From assembly GCA_016748015.1 (NCBI GenBank), contig JAAOMT010000227.1:183239-247238 (forward strand): a stretch of 64,000 bases of DNA. The letters run 5' to 3'. Both the position numbers and the translations under genes were made by a program. The notes under the pieces are model-generated. The model made no database searches. It was not told the origin of the DNA and saw nothing but the letters and a program-made list of their open reading frames with translations. The stretch's first letter is position 1; the number at the start of each line of letters is the position of its first letter. Below are positions 11,775-22,045 of this stretch, one piece after another. This stretch comes from Geosiphon pyriformis. Lineage: Eukaryota > Glomeromycota > Glomeromycetes > Archaeosporales > Geosiphonaceae.

Positions 11775-12627
11775 TGTTACTTATAGAACATAAAAAGTAT
11801 ATTAGCATGTAAATTAGCCAATCAGAAGTAACTGTAGTAAATATAGAATTCCAGGATTCTTTTCAAGAGGAATTGCAGGATTCCAGAAATTTCAGGATTC
11901 TTGTACAAGAAATTGCAGGATTTCAGAATTCCAGGATTTCTCTCAAAAAAAATTGCAGGATTTCAGGAATTCTAAGATTCCTGGTGTGAAAAATTGAGGA
12001 ATTGAGAAATCTCAATTATGTATATATAGCAGTAGTATTAGAAGTAGAAAAGACAGACCTCTTAGTTTAGATTTGATCTAAGCAACTTTTCATTCACAAA
12101 TATCAATAAATAATTATTCTTTATCTCCAATCTATTCTCTACTATCAACACTTCATGTTGATAGTAATTGATACTTAACCACACTGAAACAATAATTCTT
12201 GATTATGGCTATTATTGGGATATTAATTTGCAATTGCTTTTGTTTAAATTCTTTATCTTCTTTTATTTTTTATTTCTTTTGTATTTTTTTTGGCTGACTA
12301 ATTGATTAAGGATTAAAGCACTAAGTTACAGATATCATAGGGACTGGTAAAAGACCTGTAAAACAAGGGTAGAACACTCATAGATTTGAAGATAGCTTAT
12401 CAAGAGAATTATCAGTCATCATGTTGAGAAAGAAATTCGATGGAATTGCAATTCTGGAAGACTACTGAAACAACTATTGAATCTCTGTCCATTATACAAA
12501 AAACTCAACCAAAACCTTCAGATACAAACAATCTTCAGATTACTAACACCATTATTGCAAATAACTTCTAAGCACCAAATTATGAATTTGTTATTTGATT
12601 CGAGACCCCAAATAATCATCTGTAACA
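11775..12627 (+). repeat. 3' LTR of Gypsy-A
   Basis: 853 bp, TGTTA…TAACA, nearly colinear with 1288-2141. The differences I read are mostly transitions. It is followed by ATAG, the target duplication, and then the LINE-1 frame. Confidence 0.93.
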
Positions 12628-12977
12628 ATAGTATTGTTCTGCAACATTTGTTACTACATTAGAAATTTCTACAGAACTTTGTGTTGAGCTAAGTAAGAAG
12701 TTGGATTCAAATTCAGAGTAAAAAGTGTTTATGATATTCATAAAATAGACTAAAAAAAAATTTCTAAAATCTGACATCTTGGTAAACATATAGTTATTGG
12801 CTTTACAAGTCACTCATCAGCTGCTTTGAATACTTATCTTTTAAAGGCTTTATATGGGCATCTATCAGTGACTGTTCAAAAACATCTGTACAATACATTT
12901 TATTTTAGTATAAAGTATGTATTTTGAAATTAATACTTCTAATCATGTTTTTGGGTGTTCTTATAATAATGCTGCAT
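12628..12977 (+). pseudogene. LINE-1 remnant, part 2: ORF2 C-terminal region
   Basis: Immediately after the LTR the translation (CNICYYIRNFYRTLC, then stop) matches LINE-2 at 20853-20899 (GNACYFVRNLFRSVC, then stop). The stretch near 12843-12970 (LYNT…, then NTSNHVFGC) matches the cysteine-histidine motif of LINE-2 and LINE-3 (…PDHAFSC and …SDHVFSC). This is the continuation of the frame broken at 1287. It is interrupted again at 12978 by a solo LTR. Confidence 0.82.
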
Positions 12978-13972
12978 TTTTATTAGTAGAATTTTAGCTA
13001 TTAATTAGCATAAAATTATCCTTATAATTTCTAACATTAACTAGTATATATTAATATTATTTCAAATTATCAATTATTATTTAATTAAATTATTGAATAT
13101 TACTATTTAATTAATAATCCAATTAGTATAATAGAAATTAGGATAATCAAATTACACAATACTTTGAACTATATAACATTTAAAAATTTGCCAAAATTTG
13201 TAAAAATTTACTAAAATAATAAATAGTTTACTGAATTAGTTAATAATTTATTGAAATAACTTGTAGTTTGTCAAAATATATCTTTAATTCATAGAAATTA
13301 TATCAAAAAGAAAAGTTTAAGTTTATAAATTAGTATTACAACAAATTATATAAAAAAAAAAGCTTTTTTTTTAAAAAAATATATTCTACTTTAGATTTAT
13401 TTTATTTAATTCAAAATTATCTTATTTTATATTAATTAACTTTATAAAAGTAATAAAAATATTAAATACTTAAAAACCAAATTCTTTAACTATTTAAACT
13501 TGAAATTTTTCTGAAACTCAATTAATATTTTGAAATTAATTAGCTACCAATTTCAGTAATCCATTAGTGATTTCAAGCCTGGACCAGAAAACAATTCTTT
13601 TACTGAAATTTTATTTCTTTTATATTTTATTTTATTTTATTTTATTTTATTTTCTTATTATAATTATTAGGATAGCTTACAAACAAGATTTTTATAGAAA
13701 AATTAACTTTTACAACAAAATAACTACATATTTTTGTAAGCTTTCAGACAAGCAATTTCTGGAAAAAAGTTGACTTTTACTATAAAGTAACTACATATAG
13801 TAACTGGCACAGAATTGGTTATTCCACTTATAAGCCCAGCAGTTTAAATTATAGAAAATAATTTGAAGATAAATTCAGTTATTGGAGGTTTAATAACTTC
13901 CAATAAACATAAATTCACAGCAAACAAGCATTAACAACATTCTAGAAAAGAAACCAAAAATTTTTAGTAACA
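12978..13972 (+). repeat. Solo LTR, family 2
   Basis: 995 bp that aligns end to end, in inverted orientation, with the LTR of Gypsy-E at 56924-57887. Its ends are a decayed TGTTA start (TTTTA) and TAACA. The flanks GCAT (12974-12977) and ACAT (13973-13976) fit a 4-bp target duplication with one G-to-A change. Internal coding sequence is gone, as after LTR-LTR recombination. The small open frame 13567-13773 lies inside the LTR and is not a gene. Confidence 0.85.
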
Positions 13973-14570
13973 ACATGTAGTAAGATTCTTTCAGATTTTG
14001 AGAAGTAGTAAGCATTTTTGCCAAGTATTGTAGTATTGTCTTCAATAATTATTTATAATCTATCTTTATACAAGAATAATATTGGTTTGTATTCTGCTCT
14101 GGTAAAAAGTTTTGTGTTTAAAAGCTGGTACTATAAGGCTTTTGTTTTCTTGGATGATTTTAAGCTGGTAAAAGAAAGAATTATTTCTTTTATAAATGAT
14201 TTGGTATTGATATACAAATCTTTAATCTGGTGTTACAGATCTGAATATAGAGCTGATTTGAAAAAAATAAATGTATATTAGCTAATTCACTATCTTACTT
14301 AATATATTAATAATATAAATAATTTGAATGATAGAATAGTTATATTGTTTAGTGTAGAAAAGATTAAGAGTGTTTATTTTAGCATGCAATTTAAATGTAT
14401 GTTTTTTTCAGATATGAATGGTGATATAGTAGTTCTAGCAAGTTTATAATATAGTTTTGATTAGCTTAAGTGGCTAATTATATATAGCAAATATGTAAAT
14501 CATGTTTAGTTTATAATATATATATGTTGTATTTTTCTAAATAGCAATTAGACCATACTCATTAAACCAA
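13973..14570 (+). pseudogene. LINE-1 remnant, part 3: ORF2 C-terminus and 3' UTR
   Basis: The open piece 14018-14281 (…YSALVKSFVFKSWY…) matches LINE-2 21275-21500. The frame continues to about 14447 (KSVYFSMQFKCMFFSD…) and matches the C-terminus of LINE-3 (FGICFGFHTSCLFFLD). The 3' UTR ends GACCATACTCATTAAACC and an A-rich tail. The same 3' end motif occurs at 28797-28824 and, inverted, at 28836-28870. This completes a LINE copy split into three blocks. Confidence 0.82.
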
Positions 14571-14904
14571 ATAAAAAAAAAACATTCTATTTCAGAAATT
14601 ATTTCAAAAAATTAGTTTGGTTAAAGAATTTTATTTAATTAATTATTAAAAAATATAATATATAATAATTTTAATTAAACAAAATAATAATAATTATATA
14701 TTTAATATAATTTTTATTTGTTATTTGAATATGTAAATAATAAAGTTGATTAATTAAATAAAAAAAAAATATATATAAAAAACACAAAAATACTTGGTAT
14801 TTTAATAAGTTATGCTATTATGTTTTAATTAATTATATTTACTATAAATATATATATGGAAAACATATAAAAAATAAAAAAAACTCTTTTTCTTGTTGAT
14901 TTCC
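14571..14904. other. AT-rich spacer between LINE-1 and LINE-2
   Basis: Poly-A-like tail of LINE-1, then about 330 bases of A/T runs. No coding or RNA feature seen. The last part may be 5' UTR of LINE-2. Confidence 0.6.
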
Positions 14905-15007
14905 CAACCATGATGAGAGTAATATTTTGTCGAAATTTTAATTAGTCCTATTCCTTTCTTCCCTTGTTTTCTTTCTAATTATTTCTTCTGACTTTCTTCC
15001 TCTTGTT

Positions 15008-16986
15008 GCGATAGAACTGTTAGGCTCTTCTGCTGGTGGTTCTAGTTCCATTTTGGCTGGATTGGAGACCTAGCCTAATAATAAAAAAAAAGTGTGCATT
15101 GAGAGCATATACTCTCGTAGTCTTTTGTACAAAAAATCTAGGAATCCTAGTGCACCTGGTGGTGTAGTGGATTTGTTGGCTGGTCTTGTTCCTATTACCG
15201 TTTTGCAAACTGGCAATTTGGAGCACAAGGTATCTTGGAGTAGTGAAGTAGAGGGCAAAAATGCTAGTGTTAGTGGTGTGTCTGACTTAGAAAACATGAC
15301 CAACATGGTCGCAGAAGAGATGAGTTATGTGGGTTCTAGTGGTTCTGAAGCTGATGATATGGTAGATGATACGACTCTGAGAAAGACATAGACAAGGATA
15401 TATGTTCTAGGAAAACCATCAAGGAAACCTTCTTTCAACAATATAAGTGACATCAACAATATTTTGGAGCTCCAGTCTCCCAAGTTTCAAGACTCTAATC
15501 AGCTGCCAAATATTATGTCACATGGTCTGGAAAAAAGAAGTTTCAAGCCAGTAAAATTGTTTGCATTGGATGTTGAGTTGGCTGCCATGTCTGGAAAAAC
15601 AAATGATGATAAGTTAATTGCAATTAAAAAAATATTTTATTGAATTGATGGCTTTGAAGGAGCGTCAACTTCTTCAAAATTCCCAGAGATCATCAGAGCT
15701 TTATTTACATCTGAGTTTAGTATGAAAAAAGCAAAGGAATTGACAATCTGTAAGAAAATTCTTATTAATGATAACCTAAGAAAAGTAAACAGCCATTCAA
15801 ATTAGGAGGTGATCATCAAAGAGATCTCAGTAAATCTTTTCAAATCGGCAATTGAGTCAGTGTTCTCTAAATTTGGTCAGGTAATTTTGATTAGGATACA
15901 ACTGATTGGGCTTTGGCAAAAAGCTTTAGTGAAATTTAAGTCTTCAGATGTGGCCAGTTTGGTTGCTTCCAAATAGTCAGTGTTCATGAGAAAAAATTCT
16001 GTGCATATGGCTTTGGCAAATGAGAACAAACAGACATAAGTGTTTAAGGATCAGCATCAGGCTTTGGTTTATACTCTTCCAGTTGGTACCATGGCCCATG
16101 ATTTTTCTGTTTTGGTGGAGGCTTTTGGTGGGAAAACCTATTTTATTGGCCGTAATCCTGCGTCTTATATATAAGATAGGTGCACTGTCATTTGTTTTGA
16201 GGATAAAGCATCTATGTTGGCTGCTGTTGGTTCTGTTCCAGTTTTTAAGGGTGTAAGTTTGCACTGGGCTGGTCTTTCTTTGGCATGTTATGCCAAATGC
16301 AAACAATTTGGTCATGTTTCTGAGATGTATTCAGTTAGTGGGAATTCTGGAGTTTGTGAAAAGTGGGTAGTGACTGATTATAATTGGGTTTGCCTGGCCA
16401 ACATTTATAAAAAGAAGCAGATGCCTATTATTTGTCCAGTTTTTTTTGGTGGCAAAACTTGGGCTTAAGTTGCAGATGGTTCCTCTTTTCTTTTGAGTTC
16501 TTCATCTCTTTTGGGTACTGGTTTGTCTTCTGGCACTAAATTTTCTATTGGTGCTTGGTCTTCTTCTACTAGTGCTGATCCTCATGATGTCTCTGATTTG
16601 TTCGATCACTTGGCATCTTTGGAATGGTTTTTGGAGCTTTTAACTGATTAGGTTTCTGGTATTGTAAGAAAGTTAAGCTTTGTGGAACTGGTGTCTTTGC
16701 TGCCAGTTTCTTATAAGCTTCTTTTGGCTGTCTTTACACCCTTGGCTCCAGAAGTTAATTCAGATATGGTTTTGGATGATGTGCCAAAGCTTTTGCCCTC
16801 TTTTCTTCTGTTGTTGTTAATGATACTTCTGGTTTCAGTTCAAGTAGCTCCAAGATTCTAACCACCAAGATGGGTGGATTGGAGTCGAAAATAATGTCTT
16901 TGGAAGCCTTAATTAGTTCAGTGTTAATTAAATTGGATTATTTGTGTTCTGGTTCTGGTTCCTTATTACCTTTTTCATCCCAATAA
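15008..16986 (+). pseudogene. LINE-2 ORF1, RNA-binding protein with RRM-like domain and zinc knuckle
   Basis: The frame is readable from about 15008 and its true start is unclear. Order: a low-complexity acidic N-terminus (open 15092-15391); an RRM-like domain near 15810-16010 (SVFSKFGQVILIRIQLIGLW); a second conserved block (LPVGTMAHDFSVL…); a knuckle CYAKCKQFGHVSEMY in which the last Cys has become Tyr by G-to-A; a Ser-rich stretch; and a coiled-coil-like C-terminus (MGGLESKIMSLEALISSVL). A frame change lies near 16800, and the stop TAA is at 16984-16986. It would bind LINE RNA. Stops occur at CAG, TGG and similar codons. Confidence 0.8.
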
Positions 16987-17009
16987 GTGGTTTGGTTTGA
17001 AAATTTGCT

Positions 17010-20000
17010 ATGTGCAATGCTCGAAGTATCAATGTTTCTGCAAAGCAGATAAATGTTGTTTGCTGGCATATAAGTTCTGGGAATATAGTTTCTTTCGTTA
17101 CTGAGACAAAGTTGAGGTCTTCCTCTGCGCTTTGGATCAAGGATAAATATGATGAAGTTCGGATTTTTACTTCTGGTTTGGATGTTGGGTATCTTGGTGC
17201 TAGTGTTGTTGTTATTATGAACAATTCTTTGGTTTGTCATGTTTCTAAAATTGAGGTGGTTCCTGGTCGAGTTATTTTGGTGTGGCTTCTGTTTAAGGGC
17301 AAACTTTCGGTGTCTGTTCTCAGTTTGTATGCTGATGCTTCTGCTGGCATTTGTTTTGAGCAAGCATCTGAGGTTAACTCTATCATTGCTAAGGCTGTTA
17401 ACACTAGCACTTTTGTGGTCTTGGGTAAAGATTTTAATGAGTGTAAGTCTGAAAGAAGTGCGAGTTTCAAGTTTTGCTCGAGTCTGGATCTGGTTAATTC
17501 ATTTAATAGCCATCATTTGGTTAAGGCTCCTACATGGTACAATTTAAAAGATGCTAAGAGGACTTTTGATTATATTTTTGTTAGTAAAAGTCTATTTTCT
17601 GCTGTTGTAAAGTGTTGAGTCAGTTCTGTTTCTGATTTTTTTGATACAGACCACAATGCTGTGGTGATATCAGTCAGTCTGGAAGGACTTCTGGATGTTC
17701 AGTTGAATGGTTTGTGTAAACAAGCTAACAAGAATTGTTGGAAGTTTAAGATCAAGGATGTGGACAGTTCTGGGTGGTCTCACTTTAGAGATTACTTCTC
17801 TATTAGGATTCTGATAATAAAGAATAGGTTTCTTGCTGCAGCTACAGGTCATGATTTAGATACTATGTGGTTGCTGCTGAAAGGGGCATTAGTGGATTCT
17901 GCAGATGAGATTTTTTTTAGGCTTTGATTCAGTAATTTTCAGTGTTTAAAAAATAAGTGGTCTTCTAAGTTTCTGGAATTGGAGTTGTTGGTTTCCAAGA
18001 TTGTCAAGAGGTTGGAATCTAATGACACTTTCAGGTTCAATTGCCTTGTTGAAAAATAGTTAACTTTGGATGCTAATAAGGCTCTTGTGTTAAGGAACAT
18101 GGTTTATGCTGGTCAAAAAATAATGGACGTTCTTAAATATTTGTCAATTGTCAGAAAAGGGTACAAGAAATCCAAAATGTATGAATCAAAATTGGTGCAG
18201 AAGGCTTCTATCAGAGCAGCTATTGAGAAACACATGGAAAAGTTTTGTTTAGACAAAGGCAATATAATCAGTAGTGTTTTGGATAGACTCTTTCGGAAAA
18301 TGGTGTTGGATCACTTAGTGGTTGATGATGAGCTGGTGTTGAATCCAGATGGGGTAAGACTAAATGTTGACAGAATTATAGAAGGTTAAACAAGTAAACA
18401 TGTGGTGCCTTCTGCACTGTCTGATCTCTGGACTTGCCAGTATGCACTTTTGGACTATGTTACAAATAATGCCTTTTCTGGTGTGATGGATGTGATTAAC
18501 ATGAGTGAGTTGCTTGTAGTTGTTGGTGGTCTGCCTAATAGTAAAGCCATTGGCTTGTCTGGCATTCCAAACAAACTTTGGAAGCATGGTGGCAAGAGTG
18601 TAATGGAGTGTTTTCTGGTGCTGTTGAATGAATGTCTTTTTGTTGGTGCAGTACCTGTCTTGTGGAAAAGAGCATGGGTTTCAATAATCCCTAAACCTTA
18701 TGATTGAAATAGAATTCTCATGAATACCTGCTCTATTGCTTTGATTGAGACAGCCAGAAAAATTTTTTCCAAGATTCTTTTTGATAGAATTTCTTTCACT
18801 TGTAGCAAGTTTGGTGTCTTCTGTGGCAACAATTTCTCAGTGTTAAAAAGTACCTCTACACAAGTTCCAGTATTTGCTGTTGGGTCTGTGGTTGAAGATG
18901 TTCTTGAGAAAAATAAGAAATTTTAGTTGATTTTGCAGAATATACATAAGGTGTATGATTCTGTTGGTTGGCACCACTTAAAGACTAGCCTATGGTGTAT
19001 CAAGATGTGTGACAGGTTTATCAAGTTTTTTGGCAGTATTCACGAGAATAGAATTAACAGGGTGATGACCAATTTTGGCCTCTCAAATGGTTATAGGGTA
19101 CATGATAGTTTGAATCAAGATGAGGTTTTTTCACCTCTTCTTTAAAGAATTTTTTATGATCCACTATTGTGTAAAATTAAAAGGCATGAGCATTTATGTG
19201 GGTATCAGATTAATACTAAGTTTGTGGCTAAATCAGGCAGAATTGAGAGTAGTGGTGGAATGTCTTCCTTTTTTGTGGCTGGGGTGTTTGTTGATAACAC
19301 CATTTGGATCGGAAATTGCCAAACATCAATGCAGTATGTCTTGGACATTGCCAGTGAATTTTTTTTGATTAATGATATTTCTATCAATAGTAAGAAGACT
19401 GTGGCCATTCCTATTAATCAGAGTGTTAAGGTTGCTTCTCTGGATATTAATGGGCAGTCGATTTCTATTGCCAAAAGAGGCAAGACACACAGATATTTGG
19501 AAATTTTTTTGTCAACTGAAGGCTTGTCTAAGTCTAGTTTGGCCAAGACTCATTCGGATGTTCGTTTTTTTACCAATGTAGTGCTCAAGAAAGCTATCAC
19601 AGATAAGCAGTTCTCATATTTAGTGTCAGCTGTTTTGCAGCCTATTGTCAACTACCATACTCAATTCAGCTTTGTTTCTTTAAATGTGTGCTGCAAGTGA
19701 GATGCCTTGATCAGAAAGGGTCTTAAGCTTAAAGCTGGTCTTCCTCATGATTTTTTTGATACAGCTTTGCATTATCTCTCATTGTATGGCCTGAAATCTT
19801 TTGAGCAGATATAGGCTAAGAGCAAATTGGCTGCTATGATCACATTTTTTAATGCTTCGGGCATTTTGGGGCATTTGTTTGATCATAGATTTCTGAATTT
19901 GCAGGTTCTGGGTTGGGCTCCTTTGGATCTTCTACAGTTCTCTGTTAAGTTACATGTTAGTCCTGTGAACAATTTTTTGGCTGGTATGGTTAAGATTTTT

Positions 20001-21701
20001 TTGGGTAATGAGCTGTCCCTGGTAAATAACCTGTCTTGTGCTTTTTGTAATCCTGGTAATTTCCCTATGTTATTGGTGCTAGGGAGTGTTTCTTACTTTG
20101 GTTCTGTTTGTTTTTTGAAGCAATTTGGTGTTGCCTTTGAGGACAGATTGCTTAATAAGAAGGATCATGTGATGGATTGAAAGACTTTTCACTAGTGGAA
20201 AAGGCTCAACCCAAGAGGCCCTGTCTTTTATTGGTTTGATTTCACATCTAGGTTTTTGCGTGATAGTGGTGCTTTATCATCTGGTCTGGCTAGAGCCAAT
20301 TGACTCTTTAGTCTGGACATTTTGGCTTCTGAGGAGTTTTCTGATTTGCATAGTAGTTTACACAAATTATAGTCTGGTTCTTTTGAAATTTTTATGAATG
20401 GTTCATTGAAAAATTTTGGCTCTTCTAGTATTGCTGGTGGTGCTGCTACATATTTTCTTGCTATTGATTGTAGTATTGGTGTTAAGGTCCATGGTTTGAT
20501 GTTTTCCACCTTGGCCAAGTTGCAGACTGTTGCTTTGGTGTTGGAATGTGTTCCATCTTCTAGTGTGGTGACATTACACTTTGATAGTCAAGCTGTCATT
20601 GATATGTGTATTTCCAAGTTGTCTCATCTGGTGTCTGATTTCCAAGTTCTGTGCTGAGTAGAGAGACATTACATTTTTGATTTGGTTAGGAAGAAAGATT
20701 TGAGCATAAGTTGGGTCAAAGTTAAAAGTCATTCTGGTGTTTGTGGCAACATTAAAGCTGATGCTGCTGCTGGTGCTATTGCATGTTCTCGGTTTTTCTT
20801 GTCCATTAGGGTGCAGAAACGGCTTTTAATTGCTGAGAATATGATTGTGTCTGGCAATGCCTGCTATTTTGTTAGGAATCTGTTTAGATCTGTGTGCTGA
20901 ACACATTAGAAGACTGGGCCTGACTGTGATGTAATTTGGAGTAGTTTAATCAAATGTGTGGACTGAAGTGTTATCTCGAGAGTGTGGCACCCTGACTCAC
21001 ACATGCTTATTGGGTCTACTAGTCAGAAGTCTTTTATGCTGCAGTCATATTTGATAAAGGCTGTGCATTGTTGACTCTTTGTGGCTATTCGAAAGAAGTT
21101 GTATGATAAGAGTTACCCTGGTGTGCTGTGCTTATTGTGTAGGGAGGTGGAGTTGCCTGATCATGCATTTTCTTGTGCCATAGATGCTGATGTCCAAAAT
21201 AAGATTATTGTTGAGGCTGCTGTGTCTTGGGTTTCTTTGGTGAGTTCTCATGTCTTGTTTTCTTCTGCTGTTTTGCAGTTTTTCAGTTATTGCTCCTCAA
21301 ATGTTGACTTGTATTTGGTTCTGTGTAAGGGATTTGTCATGAGTAATTGGTGTTCAGAGGCAGTTGAGGTTTTTAAAGTCGGGAAGATTGCTGTTGGTGT
21401 TGTTGTCAATTTTGTAAGAAATGTTGTTGAGCTACACTGTCATAGGGTCTGGCTGGTAAGATCTAGTTATAAGGTGTATATGGAGAAGGCTGGTTCAGTT
21501 GAAAATGATAGAGTAATATCAAGTTTGTCATGTTGCAAGACATCTGTATTGTCTGATGGCATGGTTCGGATGCTTGGTGTCTTGGGTTTTTTTTCTGTTA
21601 ATTTTGGCTGTCATAGTGAAATCAGTATTAAAAAACAATATAAAGCTCTTTTATGTAAAATTTGCTTTTCAAGTGTTTTTAAAAACTGCATTTTTGGTTG
21701 A
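17010..21701 (+). pseudogene. LINE-2 ORF2, endonuclease–reverse transcriptase–RNase H
   Basis: About 1563 codons in one frame with scattered stop codons. The APE endonuclease occupies 17010-17700: CNARSIN, VTETKLRS, LGKDFNE, FDYIFVS and DTDHNAVV carry the Asn, Glu, Asp and His catalytic positions. RT follows at 18480-19700, with the active site near 19285 as FVDNTIWIG (LINE-3 reads MDDTIWV, so Asp became Asn). RNase H spans 20390-20890 (TLHFDSQAVID, ADAAAGA). The C-terminal CLLCREVELPDHAFSC near 21133 is the CX2C…HX3C motif of LINEs. It would nick target DNA and copy its RNA there. Confidence 0.9.
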
Positions 21702-22045
21702 GCTTATGATGTAAATTATTTATAGTTATCAAACAATTTATATAATTTTAAATTGTATCTAGTCTTCCAATTTTAATAATATTAAAAAACTAAACTGTAA
21801 ATATGATAGATTAAGTTCTTCTCTTTTACATTTACAGTTTAATTTTTTGAATTATAATATATTTTATAAAGTTATTAAAGTTTAAAATTAGCCACTTTTA
21901 TTATTAATCTTTAATTTTTGGATGCTGATCAATTAGATTTTAGCCAATCAGCAATCATTAAAGTCACATTACCACATAATAAATCATCAAAATATTATCA
22001 TTTCCAGAAAGGCTTTCAATTAATATTAATCTAATCTTTAGATGG
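21702..22045. other. AT-rich spacer with one inverted repeat
   Basis: Follows the LINE-2 stop. It contains an 18-bp inverted repeat, 21785-21802 against about 21829-21846 (arms TAAACTGTAAAT and ATTTACAGTTTA, one mismatch overall), with a loop of about 26 bases. It could be a transcript-end hairpin or the relic of a small element. No gene seen. Confidence 0.5.

Larger units (their letters stand above)
1288..12627 (+). mobile_element. Gypsy-A, Ty3/Gypsy LTR retrotransposon, family 1, decayed
   Basis: Two ~854-bp LTRs with perfect TGTTA…TAACA ends bound an internal region with gag, protease, cysteine-rich module, dUTPase, RT, RNase H and integrase in that order, then an extra ORF. A 4-bp target duplication ATAG lies at 1284-1287 and 12628-12631. 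The flanking LINE RNase H/C-terminal frame resumes after 12628, so this element inserted into LINE-1. Pol is spread over all three frames with many TAA, TAG and TGA codons, so this copy is older than Gypsy-B. A Tc1-like transposon splits the dUTPase. Confidence 0.93.
14905..21720 (+). mobile_element. LINE-2, near full-length non-LTR retrotransposon, decayed
   Basis: Two ORFs: ORF1 (RRM-like domain and CCHC knuckle) and ORF2 (APE endonuclease, RT, RNase H, cysteine-histidine motif). ORF2 stays in one frame over 4.7 kb and is broken only by substitutions to stop codons. It belongs to a subfamily distinct from LINE-1 and LINE-3, since its 3' end lacks their shared motif. Exact ends and target duplication were not found. 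Confidence 0.88.

Noticed and set aside
13567-13773. Small hydrophobic ORF with an LFYFILFYF-like run
   Set aside because: It lies inside the family-2 solo LTR and comes from a TTTTA simple repeat.
15020-15306. Minus-strand frames opposite LINE-2 ORF1
   Set aside because: The plus-strand frame carries conserved LINE ORF1 sequence; these are shadows.
17010-21701. A reassigned stop codon (alternative genetic code) to explain in-frame stops
   Set aside because: TAA, TAG and TGA all occur, at positions where relatives have Q, W or R. Missense changes at catalytic sites show the same C:G-to-T:A direction, so mutation explains them better.
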